From Candidatus Latescibacterota bacterium (lineage in GTDB: Bacteria > Latescibacterota > UBA2968 > UBA8231), in contig JACPJE010000099.1 of the NCBI GenBank assembly GCA_016187725.1, positions 37,439 through 101,438 of the forward strand: a DNA stretch of 64,000 bases, read 5' to 3'. Every line of letters starts with the position of its first letter. The stretch's first letter is position 1. A program made the translations under genes and the position numbers. Positions 18,167 through 26,974 of the stretch are shown here, piece after piece. The notes under the pieces were generated by a model. That model made no database searches and was not told where the DNA came from. It saw only the letters and a program-made list of their open reading frames with translations.

Positions 18167-19001
18167 AAAAGGGATTGTGGGCCTGCTCCTCGCCGACGGT
18201 GGTGGCCGGGCCGTGCCCCGGATAGAGCACCACCCGCTCGTCCAGGCGCAGGATCTTCTCGGCAATTGAACTCCGCAGGGAGTCATAATCCTTGCGCCGT
18301 CTCGTTCCCCCCATGGAGCCGGCGAAGAGCGCGTCGCCCACCAAGGCCACCTGGGAGTGGACCAGACAGACCCCGCCTGCAGTGTGCCCCGGGGTGCTGC
18401 GCGCCTCAAAGTTGTGCCGGCCCACCGCGAACACCTCCCCCTCGACGATGCTGCCCTCGATCTTGGTGCGCAGTTCCCCCAGCAAGGGCAGGTCCTCCTT
18501 GGCGATCAGGGCCGGCGCCCCGGTGGCCTGGCAGATCTCCGACAGGGCCCCCACGTGATCCCCGTGCCCGTGGGTGAGCAGCACCAACTCGACCTCCAGC
18601 CCGGCATTCTCGATGGCTTTGAGGATCTTCTCCGCGTCGAAGCCCGGGTCGATCACCATCCCCTTGCTGGTCTCCGTACAGCCGACCAGGTAGCCGTTCA
18701 CCAGGAAGTCACTGCCCAGCACGAGCATCTCCACGCTCAAGCCCTCCGCCGGCCGGCCGGCCGGGTAGAGCGGGAAGTACCTCTGCGCAGCGCTGGCCAA
18801 GAGTTTTTCGCAGTCCAACCCCAGGCATTGGGCCAGGCGGCGCACCACGGCTTCGTCCGGCGCCCCTTGACCACTCTCCAGCTGCTCTAGTTCGGCCTGG
18901 GTCAGCCCCACCTGCCCAGCGGCCGAAGAGACCGTCAGCTCCTGACCGCGGCGGGCCTTGGCGACCACGTCGCCGAAGTGATCCTCAAGTTGCATGTACA
19001 T
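18159..19001 (-). CDS. Metallo-beta-lactamase fold hydrolase with N-terminal HTH
   Basis: 280 aa. Residues about 10-70 form an XRE-like helix-turn-helix (LTVSSAAGQVGLTQAELEQLESG). Residues 80-275 are a glyoxalase II-like metallo-hydrolase with the zinc motif THGHGDHVG, a second His in STPGHTAGG, VGDALFAGS, and the terminal PGHGPATTVGEE. DNA-binding plus hydrolase in one chain suggests a thiol-ester or glyoxal-type hydrolase that also reads a ligand or binds DNA. Start ATG 19001 is 10 nt after the lipoprotein gene; an alternative ATG is at 18995. It is the last gene of the possible btuB-led transcript and converges with the DUF547 remnant, overlapping it by 8 nt. Confidence 0.8.
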   Translation of the reverse strand: MYMQLEDHFGDVVAKARRGQELTVSSAAGQVGLTQAELEQLESGQGAPDEAVVRRLAQCLGLDCEKLLASAAQRYFPLYPAGRPAEGLSVEMLVLGSDFLVNGYLVGCTETSKGMVIDPGFDAEKILKAIENAGLEVELVLLTHGHGDHVGALSEICQATGAPALIAKEDLPLLGELRTKIEGSIVEGEVFAVGRHNFEARSTPGHTAGGVCLVHSQVALVGDALFAGSMGGTRRRKDYDSLRSSIAEKILRLDERVVLYPGHGPATTVGEEQAHNPFFT

Positions 19002-19011
19002 AGGACACCCT

Positions 19012-19719
19012 TCATTCTGGGAGTGCACTGTCGATGTACTGCTCGAAGCTGGTGTTCCAGCGGGCCACCACGGCTGCCGGACCGACCAGCTTGAAGAAGA
19101 AGGGACCGCGCGGGGCCACGAGAATGGCTCCCAGCATCCGGTACCCCGGCTGAGGAGCATTCGACCCACCTCCCATGCCCCCGCCGGTATAGGTGCCATT
19201 GATGTCCACCAGGGTGGCCCCAATACTGCCCACGGACTTTCCCCAGCGGCGGGCGTGCTCCTGGGTGGGCTTGCCGTCCGGCTGGGTGAACTGCCCGTAC
19301 CAGCGGTCGATATTGGCCTCCACCGAACCGCCCTGATCCGGGCCGAAGTAGAAGACCACCAGGGAGGCATCGCCACTGCCCTGGCCGGGCAGCAGGTATT
19401 CGGCCGTGCGCATGGAGCTGGTCGGGGCCGTGGGTTTCCAGCCTTCGGGGAGCACCACGCTCAGCCCTCCCAGACTGTGGCGCTGGCCGGCTTTCACCTC
19501 GATGGCCGCTCCAGTGCCGGCTCCCCCGCCCGGCGCTTCCTGGGTTCCGGCAGCATCCAGCGGCGGATGGCCGGCTGGCAGTTGGGGTGCCTGTTCAGCA
19601 TGGCTGGGCAGGGGCTGCATCCCCTTTTCCCGGATCGCCTCCTCTTTTTTCTTGTCGCTGTAGTTCTGGCTGCAGCCCAGGAGCAGGAGCGCACCGCAGA
19701 TCCAAGCCTTGCCGAACAT
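19012..19719 (-). CDS. Predicted lipoprotein, function unknown
   Basis: 235 aa with a lipobox (LLLLGC, Cys16) and an extended, Pro/Gly-rich linker to about residue 75. A compact beta-rich domain follows (GGLSVVLPEGWKP to the end). It resembles small periplasmic PsbP/Mog1-like or DUF1795-like folds in pattern only. ATG 19719 has an excellent GGAGGGGG ribosome site 59 nt after the adenosyltransferase gene. Being downstream of btuB, the propeller gene and the cobalamin adenosyltransferase it may belong to the same B12 transcript, but nothing in the sequence shows corrinoid binding. Confidence 0.7.
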   Translation of the reverse strand: MFGKAWICGALLLLGCSQNYSDKKKEEAIREKGMQPLPSHAEQAPQLPAGHPPLDAAGTQEAPGGGAGTGAAIEVKAGQRHSLGGLSVVLPEGWKPTAPTSSMRTAEYLLPGQGSGDASLVVFYFGPDQGGSVEANIDRWYGQFTQPDGKPTQEHARRWGKSVGSIGATLVDINGTYTGGGMGGGSNAPQPGYRMLGAILVAPRGPFFFKLVGPAAVVARWNTSFEQYIDSALPE

Positions 19720-19778
19720 ATCCCCCTCCTCGGTTATCGTCGAAATATACGCGTCCCGTCCCGGACAATCAATCGGCC

Positions 19779-20345
19779 TCAGCGCCGGCTCTGGCCGGGC
19801 ACCCACAGCACCTCCTCTCCCCCGCCGGCCCGGCGGGCCATGACAAAGAGCAGATCGGAAAGCCGGTTGAGGTAGATCAGGGCCTGCCCGTTGACCAGGG
19901 TCGCCTGCGCCAGTTTCCAGGCGCACCGCTCGGCCCGCCGGCACACGGTGCGGGCCAGGTGCAACCAGGCGTTCCCGACCCTGCCTCCCGGCAGCACAAA
20001 GCTCTTGAGAGGTGGCAACCCCTCGTTGAACTGGTCGATCTGGGTCTCCAGCCCTTCCACCTGGAGGGCCGTGATGCGCAGCCGGGTCCCTTCCTCGCCT
20101 TCGACCAGGGGCGTGCACAGGTCCGCCCCCAGGTCGAAGAGTTCGTTCTGCACCTGCCTCAAGATCAGGGCCAGGTCCTCCTCCAGGCCGCCGCTGGACA
20201 GGGCCATTCCCAGCACCGCATTCAGTTCATCCACCGTGCCGTAGGCCTCCAGGCGGATATCGGTCTTGGAGACCCGGGAGTTGTCTCCCAGGCGGGTCTT
20301 TCCCCCATCCCCGGTGCGGGTGTAGATACGCGTCAGTCTCACCAT
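19779..20345 (-). CDS. PduO-type ATP:cob(I)alamin adenosyltransferase
   Basis: 188 aa. Attaches the 5'-deoxyadenosyl group of ATP to cob(I)alamin, finishing imported B12 as adenosylcobalamin. Seen: TRTGDGGKTRLGD (ATP-binding, residues 8-20), RLEAYGTVDELNA (31-43), FVLPGG, and the C-terminal RRAERCAW with YLNRLSDLLFVMAR, all hallmarks of the PduO/MMAB trimeric type. The start is 10 nt after the propeller gene. Its place behind the riboswitch-controlled btuB fits a salvage route from uptake to active coenzyme. Confidence 0.95.
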   Translation of the reverse strand: MVRLTRIYTRTGDGGKTRLGDNSRVSKTDIRLEAYGTVDELNAVLGMALSSGGLEEDLALILRQVQNELFDLGADLCTPLVEGEEGTRLRITALQVEGLETQIDQFNEGLPPLKSFVLPGGRVGNAWLHLARTVCRRAERCAWKLAQATLVNGQALIYLNRLSDLLFVMARRAGGGEEVLWVPGQSRR

Positions 20346-20355
20346 GCCGGCCTCC

Positions 20356-21756
20356 TCATTTCAGCAGGAGCAGCTTGCGCGTCTGGTGCCAGTCCCCCAG
20401 GCGCAGCTCGACCAGGTAGGGGCCGCTGCCCACCCCTTGTCCGCGGTCGTCGCGGCCGTCCCATTCAAGGACATAGGATCCCGCTGACAAGGTTCCGGCC
20501 ACCAGGCTGCGCACCTGCCGGCCCAGGGCATCGTACACCACCAGCACCACCGGCGCCGCCCCTTCGCCGACGACCAGGGGGATCAGGGTGTTGGCGTTGA
20601 AGGGGTTGGGATAGGCTTCCCCCAACCTGGCCTGGTGCGGGCGGGCCAGGGTCTCCTCTTCGACGGCGGTGGGCTGGTTGTCGGCCAGCGCCGCGATGCT
20701 CAAAGGCGGCAGCCCCACCGCGATGGGCCCAGCCAGCAGGCGGCCCGTGGCGGCCTCGTACACCAGCAGCCCGGCCCGGCCCGGATCGCTGAAGGTTCCC
20801 CGGTCGGCCACGACCAGCCTTTCTCCGTCCACTTCCAGATCCGGCGTGTATCCGCTGGAATGGCCCTCCAGGGGAGGCCCCACCTGGCCGGTAGCCAGAT
20901 CCACCGGCCGCACACTGTTGCTGAAATCCGCTGCCGAAACCACCGCGTATCCCTGCTGCGGTGAAACCAGCGCCAGGGCGGTCAGGTCTCCCTGCAGATC
21001 GGCTTCGGAGACGGCCAGTCCCAGGCTGCGCCCGGTATCCAGGTCCACCACCTCCACCCCCCCGTCGGGCACCCCGTACTGGCCGGTCTGCCCGATGTAG
21101 AGCCGCGAGCCCAGGGGAATCAGGTTCCCCGGATTGACGCTCTGCAGCCTGAGCCCCTGCACCCCTTCCTGGCCGGGGTCCCAGTCCACCACTTGGTCGG
21201 TGCGGGTATCCACCGCCACCAGAAAACTCTCACTGGCCACCCAGCCGGCGTCGCGGTCCAGGCGCTGGCAGGCCACGTAGAGCTGGGTGCCGACCAGCGC
21301 CATCTCCGCCAGCTCGGGCAGGCCGTCGCCGTCGGCAAAGGCGCTCAGGTCGATCTCCCCCAGGGAACTGCCGTCGCGGGGATCGACGATCAGCAGCGAA
21401 GTGCTGTTGTTGCGCGAGATATAGGCCTTCTGCGGACTGGCGAACTCGATATCCTGGGGATTGCTGCCGTTGCCCACCGAAAACTGGAGCAGGGGCGTGG
21501 CGGGAGCGGCCGGATCGAGCACCAGGATATTGTCCTGGCCCAGGCGGTTGATGACGTAGACCAGCCCCTGGTAGTAGCGGACCACGGCATCGCTGTGGAT
21601 GGTCAGCAGGTCGATGCGGGGCGCCTGGGCGCCTGGCTCCAGCAGGGCGATGCTGCCGGTCTGGAAATCCGAGGTCAGCACCATCAGCGGGCTCTCCGCG
21701 GTGGCCTGGGTGGCCAGCAATGACAGGCACGCGGCCCACGCGAGCATCTTCTCCAC
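20356..21756 (-). CDS. Exported YncE-like beta-propeller with sorting tail; BtuG-like candidate
   Basis: 466 aa from GTG 21756 (ATG at 21747 also possible; AGGAG favours the GTG). A signal peptide is followed by repeated WD/YVTN-like blades, about 25-375 (for example VYVINRLGQDNILVLDP, AYISRNNSTSLLIVDP, LYVACQRLD). The final 85 residues are a FlgD-Ig/type IX-like tail with YPNPFN, GRQVRSL and a terminal RKLLLLK. Such tails direct or anchor secreted proteins in FCB bacteria. It lies 4 nt downstream of btuB and just before the adenosyltransferase. In Bacteroides the surface propeller BtuG, which caps BtuB and captures B12, has the same gene position and fold; the functional match is inference. 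Confidence 0.75.
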   Translation of the reverse strand: MEKMLAWAACLSLLATQATAESPLMVLTSDFQTGSIALLEPGAQAPRIDLLTIHSDAVVRYYQGLVYVINRLGQDNILVLDPAAPATPLLQFSVGNGSNPQDIEFASPQKAYISRNNSTSLLIVDPRDGSSLGEIDLSAFADGDGLPELAEMALVGTQLYVACQRLDRDAGWVASESFLVAVDTRTDQVVDWDPGQEGVQGLRLQSVNPGNLIPLGSRLYIGQTGQYGVPDGGVEVVDLDTGRSLGLAVSEADLQGDLTALALVSPQQGYAVVSAADFSNSVRPVDLATGQVGPPLEGHSSGYTPDLEVDGERLVVADRGTFSDPGRAGLLVYEAATGRLLAGPIAVGLPPLSIAALADNQPTAVEEETLARPHQARLGEAYPNPFNANTLIPLVVGEGAAPVVLVVYDALGRQVRSLVAGTLSAGSYVLEWDGRDDRGQGVGSGPYLVELRLGDWHQTRKLLLLK

Positions 21757-21760
21757 GATC

Positions 21761-24007
21761 TCACTCCTGTGGTTTGGGGTTGAGTGCAGCTGGATCGCTG
21801 CGGATAAAATCCTTCCTGACTGCGAGAAACAAAGACCTGCCTGGCAGGGGGTAGCCCCACAGGTCTTCGACCTGGTCGCCCCCCAGATTGCGGATCTCCC
21901 CGGAGACCTCGTATCCTGCTCCCGGATGCAGGGTCAGTCCCAGGGTGTGAAAGAGCCGGCGGCTCACCGGCCGCAGGTTGGCCCGGTCCAGGAATTGCCG
22001 GCTCTCGCCATTCAGGTCGTAATAGAATTGGCCCGTGCCGAAGGCCACCTCGGCCTTGAAATTCAAGCTCTGCCTGGGCGCATTGGGCAGGTCCTTGCCT
22101 TTTTCAAAGGGAAAGGGAGAATGGTTGAGGGCCTGCTGGTACGCGTAGTTGCCGCTCAGGCGCCAGGCGCCCAGACCAGCCTCTCCCCTCAGTTCCAGGC
22201 CCCGGACCAGGGCCAGGCCGATGTTGTAGGGCCGGGAAATCTGCTGGGAGTTCTGCACGAAGCGGATCAGGTCCCTGGTGCTCTTGTGATAGAAGGCCAA
22301 CTCCAGCAGGCGCAACCCACCGCTTCGATCCGGGGCATAGGACAGGCCGGTATCCCAGTGGAGGCCGCGCTCACGGCGCAGATCGGTATTGCCGATCACC
22401 GCCCCGCGGTCCCCGAAGAGTTCGTAGAAACTGGGGGGGCGCTGGTAGCGGCCCACGTGGGCCTGCAGATTCCAGCCCCGGGCCAACCGCCATTCCCCCC
22501 CTGCCTGGCCTCCCACCATCGCCGTCTCCTTGACCTTTTCCCTCTCTTCCAGGAGCGACAAGTCCTTGGTGTGGACCAACTGGTCGCGCAGGAACTCCAC
22601 CTGCCCGCCCAGCACCAGCCGCACCTGGTCCTCCCCCAATTCTACCTCCCCTTCCCCGCCCAGCAGGCCGCTGTACCGGTGGCTGGAGGGCCACCGGGTC
22701 TGGGGCTTCAACAGATCGCGGGGCGCAAAGGACTCCCCCCTCCCCCTGCCCATGAGCGTCACCATCCCCCTGGGTCCCCAGAGCAGGTGCAAAGCCCCCT
22801 GGACTCCGGCGCCGCGGGTGGTGTTGCGGTGGCGCTGGATGCCGGTGCCCACCTCGCCCTTTGGGTCCTTGTACCTGTCCTGCTGGAGGGAGTGGTAGGC
22901 GGACAGCTCGTAGCTGGTCCCCTTCGAGGCGGGTCCAGACAACTCGACCTGACTCAGGTCCTGCCAGGTGTCGAAGCGCACCTCATGGGCCTGGTAGTTG
23001 CCGATGCCGGGAATCCCCTGGCGGCGCAGATCCAGGGTGTGGTGGGCACGGATGCGGCTCCTTCCCCAGGGTCTTTCGGCCTTGAGCAAGGATCGCAGTC
23101 CGAAAAAGTCGCTGTTGCGGCGCCGGCCCTGCTCATCGTCGGCGAGGTTGTACGGGGTGCCGTTGTCGTCGCGGAAGGAGAAATCGTTGCGGCTGCCGGT
23201 GCCCTCCACCAATCCCAGATAATGCCCCCCCTTCCAGGGGCCGCTCACCGAGCCGCTGGCCTGCCAGGTGCCAAAGGAGCCATTCATGCCCTGGAGACAG
23301 AAGCGGGGATGGGCTGCCGGGGCGCGGGTCTGCAGATTCACCACCCCGCCCAGGCTGTTGCCGCCGAAGCGGGCCGGCACCGCCCCCCGGTACACCTCGA
23401 CCCGCTCCACCCCGCCCACCAGGAGCCTGCCCAGGTCCACTCCCCCGCCGATGGCCTGGTTGAGGGGCACCCCGTCCACCAAGACCTGCACCTGCTCGGC
23501 AGTGGAGCCGCGTATCGAAGCAGTGCTGAAACTGCCCAGCCCCCCCTGGCGGCGGATCTGGACGCCGGTCGCCTGTTCCAGCAATTCGGGCAGCGAAGAG
23601 GGACGCTGTTCCCCCAGGGGTATGCGCTCGACAAAGGCTGAGGTGGGCTTGTCGGTATGGCGGCGGGCCTCTACCACCATCCCCTCCAGTACCAGGGGCT
23701 GGGGCTGCAGGCGGATCAGTACCCGGCCCGGCTCCGCGTCCAGTTCACCCCGGAAGGGCTCGTAGCCCAGGCGTTCAGCCTCCAGGGGGCAGGCCCCTGG
23801 AGGCAAACCCCCAAAGCAGAAGGCCCCGGCCGTGTCGCTGTAGACCTGGCGCACGCCGCCCAGGGCGGGCTGCGCCTTCAGCCAGACCCCGCCCAGAGGT
23901 TCCATGGTGTGCGCATCCACCACCTGCCCGCAGCGCTGGTCCGGAGCGGCGTACCCCTCCAGGTTGCCCAGCAGGATGGCGATGGCGATGGCGAGTACCC
24001 TGTTCAT
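21761..24007 (-). CDS. btuB: TonB-dependent receptor, predicted cobalamin transporter
   Basis: 748 aa. Signal peptide (residues 1-20), then a carboxypeptidase-regulatory-like domain (about 25-110, DAHTMEPLGGVWLKA), the plug (about 125-240, LPELLEQATGVQIRRQGG, SIRGSTAEQVQVLVDGVP, VERVEVYRGAVPARFGG) and a 22-strand-type barrel. Substrate is assigned from the cobalamin riboswitch in its leader and the downstream adenosyltransferase gene, not from the barrel. ATG 24007 was chosen because it starts the signal peptide; the frame is open upstream through the riboswitch. Outer-membrane import powered by TonB, handing B12 to BtuF. Confidence 0.9.
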   Translation of the reverse strand: MNRVLAIAIAILLGNLEGYAAPDQRCGQVVDAHTMEPLGGVWLKAQPALGGVRQVYSDTAGAFCFGGLPPGACPLEAERLGYEPFRGELDAEPGRVLIRLQPQPLVLEGMVVEARRHTDKPTSAFVERIPLGEQRPSSLPELLEQATGVQIRRQGGLGSFSTASIRGSTAEQVQVLVDGVPLNQAIGGGVDLGRLLVGGVERVEVYRGAVPARFGGNSLGGVVNLQTRAPAAHPRFCLQGMNGSFGTWQASGSVSGPWKGGHYLGLVEGTGSRNDFSFRDDNGTPYNLADDEQGRRRNSDFFGLRSLLKAERPWGRSRIRAHHTLDLRRQGIPGIGNYQAHEVRFDTWQDLSQVELSGPASKGTSYELSAYHSLQQDRYKDPKGEVGTGIQRHRNTTRGAGVQGALHLLWGPRGMVTLMGRGRGESFAPRDLLKPQTRWPSSHRYSGLLGGEGEVELGEDQVRLVLGGQVEFLRDQLVHTKDLSLLEEREKVKETAMVGGQAGGEWRLARGWNLQAHVGRYQRPPSFYELFGDRGAVIGNTDLRRERGLHWDTGLSYAPDRSGGLRLLELAFYHKSTRDLIRFVQNSQQISRPYNIGLALVRGLELRGEAGLGAWRLSGNYAYQQALNHSPFPFEKGKDLPNAPRQSLNFKAEVAFGTGQFYYDLNGESRQFLDRANLRPVSRRLFHTLGLTLHPGAGYEVSGEIRNLGGDQVEDLWGYPLPGRSLFLAVRKDFIRSDPAALNPKPQE

Positions 24008-24231
24008 TCCCCCTCGGTGGTCTGAAATCCGCCTGGGGAGAGGGCAAGGCACAGCGCTGGTGCCGGCGCTCCCGCGAAGGCAGATCGCTTGACCCGTGGA
24101 CTCGGAAAGGAGAGGTAGGAGCAGGGGGCGACGAGAAAAAACCTGTACCGGCAACACTGCACCGGCTGCCCTCGACCCCTGCTCTCCCGCGAGAGTCCAG
24201 GTCGATGCCTGCCCCCATAGGGCAGGCGCGG
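24008..24231 (-). promoter_or_regulatory. Leader between cobalamin riboswitch and btuB (expression platform)
   Basis: A 224-nt leader. A perfect 8-bp hairpin (GCCTGCCC/GGGCAGGC, 24207-24227) follows the aptamer immediately. Near 24137-24170 a CCGG/CCGG stem precedes six T on the minus strand, a weak candidate terminator. Other inverted repeats occur, but I cannot say which structure is the switch. Confidence 0.45.
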
Positions 24232-24432
24232 ATCGCCGGCAGGTCTTCGGGCTCGCAGGCTTTGGCGGCATCCACCGCCTCCTACCGGCCGTCGCTTCCC
24301 GGTCTGTGGCCAGACCAGTGCTCGATGACGGCTTTCGTTCCTGCTCACCGCTGCGGGGCAGCCCCGGAATCGCACCGGGTTCCCTTTTCAGCAGCCGTCC
24401 AGCGCACTGACTGGGACGGCCGCACCAGCGAT
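24232..24432 (-). ncRNA. Cobalamin riboswitch upstream of btuB
   Basis: Adenosylcobalamin-type aptamer read on the minus strand. P1 is an 8-bp helix (ATCGCTGG at 24432-24425 with CCGGCGAT at 24239-24232, one G-U). In order follow AAAAGGGAACCCGGTG, CTGCCCCGCAGCGGTGA, GAGCACTGG (variant of the B12 box), GGGAAG, and the 3' block GAAGACCTGCC. These are the conserved cobalamin elements. B12 binding should shut off the receptor operon. Confidence 0.9.
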
Positions 24433-24479
24433 ATTCGTCAATATACGCATGCCCTCTGGCATGCGCCATTCCGGGGGCG

Positions 24480-25055
24480 TCACTGTTGTCTTTGCCGGTA
24501 GAGCCGCTGATCCACCACCCCGCTCATCCTGGCAGCATCCAGTCCACCGCCCAGAAAGCGGACCACTTCCTGGACCTTGGGACCCGGCTGGGACAGCATG
24601 TCGTTGTAGCTCACGTAGAGCACCGAGAAGTTGGCCTGTTCACCGAGCCACTTGCCGATCTCGTCGAGATGCTTCTGGAAGAGGCGTTTCAGCTCTGCAT
24701 CCGCCTCTCCCCCGCCGGCCCGCCCCCGGCGCTGGAGCATCTGCTGCTGCGAGGCGAGCACCTCGTCGAGGTGGCGCAGCATGAAGATCACCCGGTAGCT
24801 GTAGGCCTTGGGCAGGTCGCAGAGCAGCCGCGAGATCACCTTGACCGCCCTACCCCTGGCCTGCTCCAGCCAGCTGGAATCCCGGGCCACCTTCTTCACC
24901 TGCTCGAATTCGTAGTACCCGCCCAGATTGTCCTCGTCCGCCTCGCGCTGGCCGTCGGTCAGCGGTGCCAACCCGCCGGCCTCCAGCATCTTCATCATCA
25001 TCGAGGTGCCCGAGCGGGGCAGCCCGGAGACGACCACAATCTCGTTTTCCGCCAT
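24480..25055 (-). CDS. Sulfotransferase-like protein
   Basis: 191 aa. The PAPS-binding loop VVSGLPRSGTSMMMKML is at residues 8-24, and the second helix/loop typical of sulfotransferases follows (RVIFMLRHLDEVLASQQ, about 88-104), ending in a conserved VLYVSYNDML. Shorter than most (250-300 aa), lacking the usual substrate-binding insert. It starts 24 nt after btuC and so is probably the fourth gene of the btuDFC transcript. No known step of B12 import needs sulfotransfer, so its place is unexplained. Confidence 0.75.
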   Translation of the reverse strand: MAENEIVVVSGLPRSGTSMMMKMLEAGGLAPLTDGQREADEDNLGGYYEFEQVKKVARDSSWLEQARGRAVKVISRLLCDLPKAYSYRVIFMLRHLDEVLASQQQMLQRRGRAGGGEADAELKRLFQKHLDEIGKWLGEQANFSVLYVSYNDMLSQPGPKVQEVVRFLGGGLDAARMSGVVDQRLYRQRQQ

Positions 25056-25079
25056 CCAGTCACTCCATTCGCGCGATTT

Positions 25080-26093
25080 TCAGAGTGCCAGGCTCTCCCG
25101 GCGCCGTCTCAACAGGTAGAGGAAGAAAGGGCAGCCCAGCAGGGAGGTGATCACCCCGATGGGCAGTTCAGCGGGGGCCAAGAGCAGGCGGGCCAGCAAG
25201 TCGGCTCCCACCACCAGGATGGCCCCCCCCAGCACCGAGGCGGGAAAGAGCCGGCGGTGGTCTGGCCCCACGATCAGGCGCATGACGTGGGGCACGATCA
25301 GGCCCACGAAACCGATCACCCCGCTGACCGCCACGGCCGCGGCCGTCAGCAGCGCCGACACCACCAGCAGGACGCGCTTCACTTTCTCGACCTCCACGCC
25401 CAGGTACTGGGCCTGCTCCTCTCCTTGTAAGATTAGGTTGAGGTCCCGGGCGTAGAACTGCAGGAAGGCCACCCCGCCCAGCGCATAGGGCCAGACCATC
25501 TGCACGTGGTCCCAGCGCCGCGCTGCCAGGCTGCCCATCAGCCAGTAGAAGATGCGCTGCAGATCGGCGTGGGCCATGAGCATGACCAGGGGGGTGAGGG
25601 CCGAGGCCAGGGAAGCCACCGCCACCCCGCTCAACAGCACCACCGTCACTGGCAGCCGGCCCCCGCGCAGGGAGATGCCGGCCACCAGCAGGGTGGCTCC
25701 CAGGGCCCCGACAAAGGCGAAGATGGACACCGAGCTGATCCCCCACACCCAGAAGTCGAGGGCCAGCGACAGGGCCAGGGTGGCGCCCAGGGCCGCCCCC
25801 GAGGAGACCCCGATGATATAGGGGTCGGCCATGGGGTTCTGGAAGAAACCCTGCATCACCGCCCCGCTCAACCCGAGCATCCCCCCCACCAGCACTGCCA
25901 GCACCACTCTGGGCAGGCGGATATCGCGCACGATGGTGACCTCGGGCGTAGCGGAGAGGTCCTGGCCCAGCAGCACCGCCACCACCCTGCCCGGGGCAAT
26001 GGAGACCGGACCTGCCCCCAGGGATACCACCACCAGCGCGGCCAGGGCCAGGCCCATGCAGGGCAGGAGCATTTGCAGGCGGAGCCTGGGCAT
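25080..26093 (-). CDS. btuC: Cobalamin ABC transporter permease
   Basis: 337-aa FecCD/BtuC-family inner-membrane permease with about ten hydrophobic segments. Conserved blocks: RLPRVVLAVLVGGMLGLSGAVMQGFFQNPMADPYIIG, broken here as RLPRVVLAVLVGG then NPMADPYIIGVSSGAALG, and VSGVIGFVGLIVPHVMRL near the C-terminus (the ATPase-coupling loop). ATG 26093 shares its A with the btuF stop (TGATG). Works with BtuD and BtuF; specificity is inferred from the cobalamin riboswitch ahead of the operon. Confidence 0.92.
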   Translation of the reverse strand: MPRLRLQMLLPCMGLALAALVVVSLGAGPVSIAPGRVVAVLLGQDLSATPEVTIVRDIRLPRVVLAVLVGGMLGLSGAVMQGFFQNPMADPYIIGVSSGAALGATLALSLALDFWVWGISSVSIFAFVGALGATLLVAGISLRGGRLPVTVVLLSGVAVASLASALTPLVMLMAHADLQRIFYWLMGSLAARRWDHVQMVWPYALGGVAFLQFYARDLNLILQGEEQAQYLGVEVEKVKRVLLVVSALLTAAAVAVSGVIGFVGLIVPHVMRLIVGPDHRRLFPASVLGGAILVVGADLLARLLLAPAELPIGVITSLLGCPFFLYLLRRRRESLAL

Positions 26094-26974
26094 CAGGGCT
26101 TGTCCGCCGCCGGGTGCAGCAACTCGGCCAGTTGTTCCAAGGCCAGCAGGGCGCGCGGACCCGGACGGGTGAGCCAGTCGGGGTTCAATTGGTACACCCT
26201 GCCCTGCCGCACTGCCGGAATCTGGTTCCAGCCTTCCAGTTCCCGCAGCCGGGCCAGTTCCTTTTCCACTGCCTGGTCGTCGGCCATGGCGGCGGCCAGC
26301 AGGACCTCGGGCGCCCAGAAAAGGATGGTCTCCAGGCTCACGGGAGGCCAGGCGCCCGACGCCCGGCGCCCTACATTCACCCCGCCGGCCACGCTGATCA
26401 GATCGTCGATGAGGGTGCCGGCCCCCGCCGTGTACACCGGCTCGCCGAAGTACCCCCACATCACCCGGGGCCGCACCTGGGAGGAATCCACCCTGGCCCG
26501 CACCCGCGCCACCCTTTCCCGCCATTCCCCCTGCAGCCGGGCGGCCGCCTCCCTGGCCCCCACCAGCTGGCCCACCCTGCCGGTGCTTTCGATCAATCCC
26601 TCCACGGACTGGATATCGAGCGAGAAGACCGGAATCCCCGCCACCCTGAGGGCGGCGATGCCTTCCAGGTCGTTGCCGCGCGCCGCCAGCACCAGGTCCG
26701 GCGCCACGGCGATGATCTTCTCCAGGCTGAGGGTGGAATAGCCGGCGACCTTTGGCACCTTTTGGGCTTCGGGGGGGTAATTGCAGTAATCGGTGACCCC
26801 TGCCACCTTGTCCCCCAGCCCAAGGGCAAAGAGCAACTCGGTATTGCTCGGCGCCAGGGATACCAGCCGGCCCGGGGGCTCTTTCAATTCGAGCGCCACT
26901 CCCAGGTCGTCCACCACCGGCTGGCCCCAGGCCAGTCCCGCCCAGAGCAAGCCCAGCCACCCGTATCGCTTCAT
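26093..26974 (-). CDS. btuF: Periplasmic cobalamin-binding protein
   Basis: 293 aa with a short signal peptide (cleavage near GLAWG, residue 17). Class III solute-binding protein with two lobes: PPGRLVSLAPSNTELLFALG opens lobe 1, and SVAGGVNVG with ETILFWAPEVLLAA lies in lobe 2. This is the BtuF/FepB family pattern. It captures cobalamin in the periplasm and docks to BtuC. ATG 26974 overlaps the btuD 3' end by 4 nt. The mature protein is not a lipoprotein (no lipobox Cys). Confidence 0.9.
   Translation of the reverse strand: MKRYGWLGLLWAGLAWGQPVVDDLGVALELKEPPGRLVSLAPSNTELLFALGLGDKVAGVTDYCNYPPEAQKVPKVAGYSTLSLEKIIAVAPDLVLAARGNDLEGIAALRVAGIPVFSLDIQSVEGLIESTGRVGQLVGAREAAARLQGEWRERVARVRARVDSSQVRPRVMWGYFGEPVYTAGAGTLIDDLISVAGGVNVGRRASGAWPPVSLETILFWAPEVLLAAAMADDQAVEKELARLRELEGWNQIPAVRQGRVYQLNPDWLTRPGPRALLALEQLAELLHPAADKP

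Noticed and set aside
24008..24469. N-terminal extension of btuB upstream of 24007
   Set aside because: The open frame runs through the cobalamin aptamer, and the signal peptide begins at the ATG at 24007.
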